Below are positions 15,102 to 18,698 of a stretch of DNA of 18,698 nt, piece by piece. The stretch is from Gemmatimonas sp. UBA2094 (GTDB lineage Bacteria > Gemmatimonadota > Gemmatimonadetes > Gemmatimonadales > Gemmatimonadaceae): assembly GCA_002331565.1 (NCBI GenBank), contig DCZC01000238.1, positions 1 to 18,698 of the forward strand, written 5' to 3'. The translations under genes were made by a program, and so were the position numbers. Under the pieces are notes generated by a model. The model was not told the DNA's origin and searched no databases. It worked only from the letters and a program-made list of their open reading frames with translations. Position 1 is the first letter of the stretch. Every line of letters starts with the position of its first letter.

Positions 15102-16508
15102 TCATCGCTGTCCGCGCAGGCGTCGTGAGCTCCACTCGGCCAGTAATGCCAGCAGCGTGACCAGCAGCAGGAGCGGCGCCGAGAGGATGCGCGAAATGTG
15201 ACCCGTGGTGCGGCGTTCGTCACCCGGGCGTGCGGCGTTCTCCGCCATGGGTATCGGCGCAGGCGCTCCGGGGCCCAGCCGCGCCACGAGATCGGCGTAC
15301 GGCGCCGCCGCACCAGGGAGCGCATCGACGGTCGCGTCTCGACTCGCAGGGCCGTCGCCCAGCAGTAGCGAATCTTTCGACGACGGCACCGCCGCAACCA
15401 GCGCGGCCTGCCACCAGCGCCGATGCTCCTCGGCCCCGGTGTCGGTACCCTGCATGCGCCAGCGCCAGGTCTCGCGATAGGCCATGGCGACCACACGGCC
15501 GCGCCCGCTGCGCCGCGCGATGAGAGCCGGCTCGCGGTGACCGTGACCACTCGCATCCTCGGCAAGTGTCACCGCGCCGGCGGTGAGGTCGAGCTCCCAT
15601 GCGTCGAGGCCGCGTCGCGGGTCAACCGTGAGCAGAGCGCCGGCAACCGCTCCGCGCACCTCGGTGGCCCGAGCGGGGCGCAGTGACGCGAGGGCTGCGA
15701 TCTGCAACGCATCGCCGCCAAGCACCAGCCCGCCGCCACGAGTGACGAACGACTGCAGAGCCGCGCCATCGATGCTCAGGCTGTCGACGATCACGACGGC
15801 CGCATACCGCTCGAGATCGAGCCGCTCCGGCGTGCCTACGGTGACAACGCCGGAGGGTGATACGCGCAGACGGCCATCAACGCGCCACCCGAGCTCCTCG
15901 AGCGCGGCCACCGTGAACTTGCCCTCCCATCCGGGTTGCGCCATCACCAGTACACGCTTGTCGGCGGCCGAAGCGGGCACCGGCACCTGCGCTCGGCTGA
16001 GTCCCTGCTGCACGGCTAGCGGAGTCGTCGCACTCTGCAATTGCCAAGACACGCCCGGCGCACCGTGGGGAATCGAGTCCAATACACCACCGCCATCACG
16101 CAACAGCAAAGGCGCTCCGAGGCTACCACTGGCGCGCACGAACAACGGCGCGCCCGGTGCCGCTGCCCGCGATACCGACATCGCGAGTCCCGACGCCCCG
16201 GTGCTGTCCGTCCAGCGCACGGCCACGCCAGCGGCCTGCATGGCACTCAGCGCCGCGCGCAGCGGTGCACCCGGCACGACACGCAAGGTGACCTCCGTGG
16301 TGTCGGCAAACCGGTCCTGCAGCGCCGGCCGCAACGCCTCCACGCCCGTCGACCCCGTATCGGCCACCACGGAATCGGACATCGACAACGACATCCGCCG
16401 CGGCGTGCGCGACGGGTCGGCCCCTTCACAAGCGCTCAACCATGCGGCGACGAGCAGTGCCACGAGCGCCACCGTGCGGCACAGCCGCTCGAAGAGAAGG
16501 TGCATCAT
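15102..16508 (-). CDS. Lipoprotein with GATase-like domain and C-terminal membrane anchor (Bat-cluster type)
   Basis: A 468-residue envelope protein. Residues 7-27 form a hydrophobic export signal ending L-S-A-C, so lipidation at Cys27 is likely. Residues about 184-350 look like the class-I-glutamine-amidotransferase-like region at the end of BatA-type proteins: KRVLVMAQPGWEGKF, ALEELGWRV, YAAVVIVDSL, FVTRGGGLVLGGD, GRVVAMAYRETWRWRM, then HRRWWQAAL. No catalytic Cys-His pair is evident. Residues 441-457 are a membrane helix followed by a basic tail (SSRRLRGQR), so the protein may be anchored at both ends. The N-terminal BatA helices and a von Willebrand A domain are absent. The start ATG 16508 overlaps the DUF4159 stop (ATGA). 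I infer a structural role in a MoxR/Bat-like envelope complex, with modest certainty. Confidence 0.75.
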   Translation of the reverse strand: MMHLLFERLCRTVALVALLVAAWLSACEGADPSRTPRRMSLSMSDSVVADTGSTGVEALRPALQDRFADTTEVTLRVVPGAPLRAALSAMQAAGVAVRWTDSTGASGLAMSVSRAAAPGAPLFVRASGSLGAPLLLRDGGGVLDSIPHGAPGVSWQLQSATTPLAVQQGLSRAQVPVPASAADKRVLVMAQPGWEGKFTVAALEELGWRVDGRLRVSPSGVVTVGTPERLDLERYAAVVIVDSLSIDGAALQSFVTRGGGLVLGGDALQIAALASLRPARATEVRGAVAGALLTVDPRRGLDAWELDLTAGAVTLAEDASGHGHREPALIARRSGRGRVVAMAYRETWRWRMQGTDTGAEEHRRWWQAALVAAVPSSKDSLLLGDGPASRDATVDALPGAAAPYADLVARLGPGAPAPIPMAENAARPGDERRTTGHISRILSAPLLLLVTLLALLAEWSSRRLRGQR

Positions 16509-17137
16509 CGCGTGAGAGCGTACACCACGATGTTCACGCCGAAACGCGTATTGTCCACCGACAGAAAGCGCTTGTTGTCGGGATGAAAGCTCCACTCGGA
16601 ACTGTAGTCCTTGTTCGAGAACAGCACGCGGATGCGGCCGTCCTTCACCACGGCGTCGAGCTGCTCGTGCACGAGATTGTCTCCCCACCCGTTCATCTCG
16701 TGCGACGTGGTGGGAGGGCCGTTCTCGAAGACGAAGAAGCTGCGGTACAGCTCGTGCGTATTCGGGAGCGGCAGCAGCGGGCCGGCAAGGCGCCGGATCT
16801 CCTCGCGTGCCGTCTTGTTGAACGCACCGTCCACATCGTGGTTGTGGTCGTCCACGAACAGCATGCCGCCGCGATCGAGGTACTTCGTCAGCACCTCCGA
16901 CTCCCGCTGCGTGAAACGCACCGGCAGATGCCCGGTGAGATAGAGCAGCGGGTACTGCAGCGCGGCTTCGGAACCCAGCGGTACCGTCACACCCTGCGAC
17001 CGGACGGGCAGCGACGTGTAGCGCGCCACCGAATCGATGATGTTGGCCGGCACCAGCGGCGCCGAGTCCCAATCTCCCGATTCGTACTGGGCGGTGGCGA
17101 ACACGAAGGGCGCACGCGGCGTAGGCAGCTCGCTCAT
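16505..17137 (-). CDS. DUF4159 domain protein
   Basis: A 210-residue protein that is essentially one DUF4159 domain, a family of unknown function found beside MoxR, DUF58 and BatA genes. Matching landmarks are FVFATAQYESGDWDSAP (11-27), VPLGSEAALQYPLLYLTGH (52-70), EVLTKYLDRGGMLFVDDHNHD (central Gly90-Gly91, Asp96-Asp97), NKTAREEIRRL (107-117), LPNTHELYRSFFVF (124-137) and a C-terminal GVNIVVYALTR. The fold is thought to be GATase-like. His98 follows the Asp pair where many members have Cys. No signal peptide is visible. The start is ATG 17137, which overlaps the upstream TGA and has a G-rich ribosome site seven bases before it; an upstream in-frame GTG at 17158 is less likely. Both ends overlap neighbours, so it belongs to a coupled operon. 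Confidence 0.85.
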   Translation of the reverse strand: MSELPTPRAPFVFATAQYESGDWDSAPLVPANIIDSVARYTSLPVRSQGVTVPLGSEAALQYPLLYLTGHLPVRFTQRESEVLTKYLDRGGMLFVDDHNHDVDGAFNKTAREEIRRLAGPLLPLPNTHELYRSFFVFENGPPTTSHEMNGWGDNLVHEQLDAVVKDGRIRVLFSNKDYSSEWSFHPDNKRFLSVDNTRFGVNIVVYALTR

Positions 17138-18698
17138 GGCGGCACCCCCCGAGACCACGCCGTTGCGCGCGTCCGCACCACGTTGCCGAGTACGCGCCGC
17201 GCCTGCACCACGGGGGCAGTCACGTCCCCGCCCCGGTCCATGGCGGCGAGCAGCTGCGTGAGCACCGCGGCAAAGGCGGGATCGTCGCCGAGCGCTTCCA
17301 CGCGCAGCAGCGCGACGGAGTCACGGGCGGCGAGCAGATCGGCTGCCAGAAGCCCTGCGGCGCGCACGAGGCGGGCATCGCGTTCGGCCGATCGTGCGTC
17401 GAGCGCCGTACGACCACTCCGTGCCGTCACCTGCCCCGTGTCTTTGCCGGTGAGCCGCACCTTCCCGATATCGACGATGACCTGCGGCGGCTTGCCGCGC
17501 AGGTAGATGCGCGACGCTGCCCGCGAACGCTCGATCGCCTCGAGGGCGCGTTTCATGGGCGGAATCGCCGCGTGCGGATCCCCCTGCTCGAGGGCGCGCC
17601 CTGCATCCCACATGGCGTTGTACGCCTCCAGCAACGGCTGGTTGATCGCCACCACCGGGGAGTCATTGCCTTCTTCCAGCATGCCGGTGGTGCTCGACGT
17701 GCTCATCGCCAGCTTCCCGCCCTGCAGCTCCACGGCATGATCATGTCCGTCACCAGCCGAATGCGCATGTTCGGCGCTCGACTCGCCGCTGAGGCGCTGA
17801 AACACCACGTCGCCCACGGCGAGACGCAGACGTGCCTGGTCGCGGGCCAGCCTGAGCGACTCGCGGATCACGTCGCCACGGACCATGCGCTTCTGCGCCT
17901 TGTCGAGCTTTTCCGTGAGCATCAGCAGCATGCGCTGGCTCAAGAGCGACTTGTCGACTTCGGGTGGCGGCGCCGGCTCGACGGCCACGCTGTCGTACTC
18001 GGCCGGCCGCGCGATGCGGAACGCGCGCGTTTCGCTGCTGCCGTACTCTCGCGAGGACGCTGGATGCGCGTCCCGGCCCACGGCGCGCAGATGCACCACG
18101 TCGCCGGGCTGGAGCCCCAGCTTTGCCAGGTCCAGCTCACCACGCAACGCGGCCTGTCGTGTTCCGTCGCGCGCGGGCCACGTACGCTCACCCATGCGCA
18201 CGGTGCGCACGGTAAAGCGCTCCCCCTCACCCGACGTCACGATCAGCTCGAAGTGGGCGCGTGTGAGTCCGATGTCGTCGTGCGCTGTGGCAGCGAGCGG
18301 CAGCACGCCACGCGCCTCACGGAACACGCTGTCGCGCGCCGGTGACTCCAGCGACACCCGCGGCACGGAGTCGGCGCGTCCTTCAACGATGAGCAGGCGC
18401 GTACGTCCGCCACGGGTCACGCGCGCCGTCTGCGGCGCATCGCTGGCCAAGATGGAGATCTCCCAACCGCCATCAGCCTCACGCACCGGCGTCGTCACGG
18501 AGTCGTCCGCCCCCACGGCGCGAAGACTCGCGCGCGGCGCAGTGCCACTCCCGCTGACCACCACACGGCTTCCGCCGAGCGCGGCCACACTGTTCACGTC
18601 GCCAAACGACGCCGCGGGAAGCGCGGCGTAGGCCGGCGGGACCACCCGCACCTTCCACTCGCCCAGAGGAGCCACGGCCCGCGGCATCGCGCCGCCGA
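17134..18698 (-). CDS. DUF4175-like membrane-associated protein (partial, 5' end beyond right edge)
   Basis: The frame is open to the right edge, so the N-terminus, where this family usually has transmembrane helices, is missing; over 520 residues remain. The visible part begins with extracytoplasmic-type beta domains of DUF4175-like proteins: WKVRVVPPAYAALPAASFG, then LGGSRVVVSGSGTAPRASL, then AATAHDDIGLTRAHFELIV. A Pro-rich hinge (PAPPPEVDK) leads to a long charged helical region encoded around 17820-17950 (QRMLLMLTEKLDKAQKRM, RESLRLARDQARLRL), probably coiled-coil. A His-rich patch, HAHSAGDGHDHAVE, is encoded near 17725-17770. The C-terminal half is helical (GRALEQGDPHAAIPPMKRAL) and ends with Ala/Arg-rich sequence. 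Its TGA overlaps the DUF4159 ATG. Function is unknown; a scaffold of a Bat-like envelope complex is inference from context. Confidence 0.7.
   Translation of the reverse strand, partial: GGAMPRAVAPLGEWKVRVVPPAYAALPAASFGDVNSVAALGGSRVVVSGSGTAPRASLRAVGADDSVTTPVREADGGWEISILASDAPQTARVTRGGRTRLLIVEGRADSVPRVSLESPARDSVFREARGVLPLAATAHDDIGLTRAHFELIVTSGEGERFTVRTVRMGERTWPARDGTRQAALRGELDLAKLGLQPGDVVHLRAVGRDAHPASSREYGSSETRAFRIARPAEYDSVAVEPAPPPEVDKSLLSQRMLLMLTEKLDKAQKRMVRGDVIRESLRLARDQARLRLAVGDVVFQRLSGESSAEHAHSAGDGHDHAVELQGGKLAMSTSSTTGMLEEGNDSPVVAINQPLLEAYNAMWDAGRALEQGDPHAAIPPMKRALEAIERSRAASRIYLRGKPPQVIVDIGKVRLTGKDTGQVTARSGRTALDARSAERDARLVRAAGLLAADLLAARDSVALLRVEALGDDPAFAAVLTQLLAAMDRGGDVTAPVVQARRVLGNVVRTRATAWSRGVPP

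Noticed and set aside
15044..15565. N-terminal extension of the deacetylase gene up to 15565
   Set aside because: The extension overlaps the supported lipoprotein/GATase-like gene in another frame and adds Arg-rich sequence unlike the family; ATG 15043 has a ribosome site and starts at the homologous region.
16509..17072. Extension of the lipoprotein/GATase-like gene upstream to 17072
   Set aside because: It overlaps the DUF4159 gene out of frame, and the ATG at 16508 opens a clear lipoprotein signal and makes the ATGA overlap.

Overview
The window is very GC-rich, densely coded bacterial DNA with almost no non-coding sequence. I see no tRNA, rRNA, CRISPR array, insertion sequence, integrase or att site. 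The gene content suggests a chromosomal segment of a Gemmatimonadota-like bacterium: an Oar-type TonB receptor with a carboxypeptidase-regulatory domain, a DUF4175-like/DUF4159 membrane cluster, and lipoproteins with signal peptides in a Gram-negative-type envelope. This assignment is inference from gene families and base composition, not from a marker gene.

Left end (1-5244). A truncated lipoprotein gene on the minus strand faces an ABC exporter half-transporter on the plus strand, and their first ATGs overlap in the palindrome CATG. The ABC gene overlaps a large Oar-like TonB-dependent receptor by four bases, so the two are probably co-transcribed and translationally coupled.

Middle (5271-8181). 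A minus-strand unit runs from an unrecognised protein with an acidic linker, through a Fur-family regulator, to the thiol-reductant membrane transporter CcdA, all with overlapping stop and start codons. It diverges from a plus-strand YceI-family periplasmic protein. The 235-base space between them is the only obvious regulatory region: an AT-rich patch, an inverted repeat, a tandem 8-mer and a leader hairpin. After yceI come three related GC-rich hairpins in tandem, between two convergent genes.

Right half (8182-18698). Everything is on the minus strand with short gaps or overlaps. In transcription order: a DUF4175-like protein (cut by the right edge), a DUF4159 protein, a lipoprotein with a GATase-like region and a C-terminal membrane anchor, a histone-deacetylase-family hydrolase, CorA, PriA, PaaK (phenylacetate-CoA ligase) and a class I/II aminotransferase. 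The first three are linked by ATGA overlaps and resemble the membrane/periplasmic end of the MoxR/Bat-type clusters of many phyla. The MoxR ATPase and DUF58 partners, if present, would lie beyond the right edge. The rest is housekeeping: replication restart, Mg2+ transport, aryl-acid activation and amino-acid metabolism.

No clearly new defence or mobile system is visible. The least explained items are the three-gene DUF chain, the unknown protein upstream of Fur-CcdA, the tandem hairpins, and an ABC half-exporter of the catalytically degenerate type with no adjacent partner.
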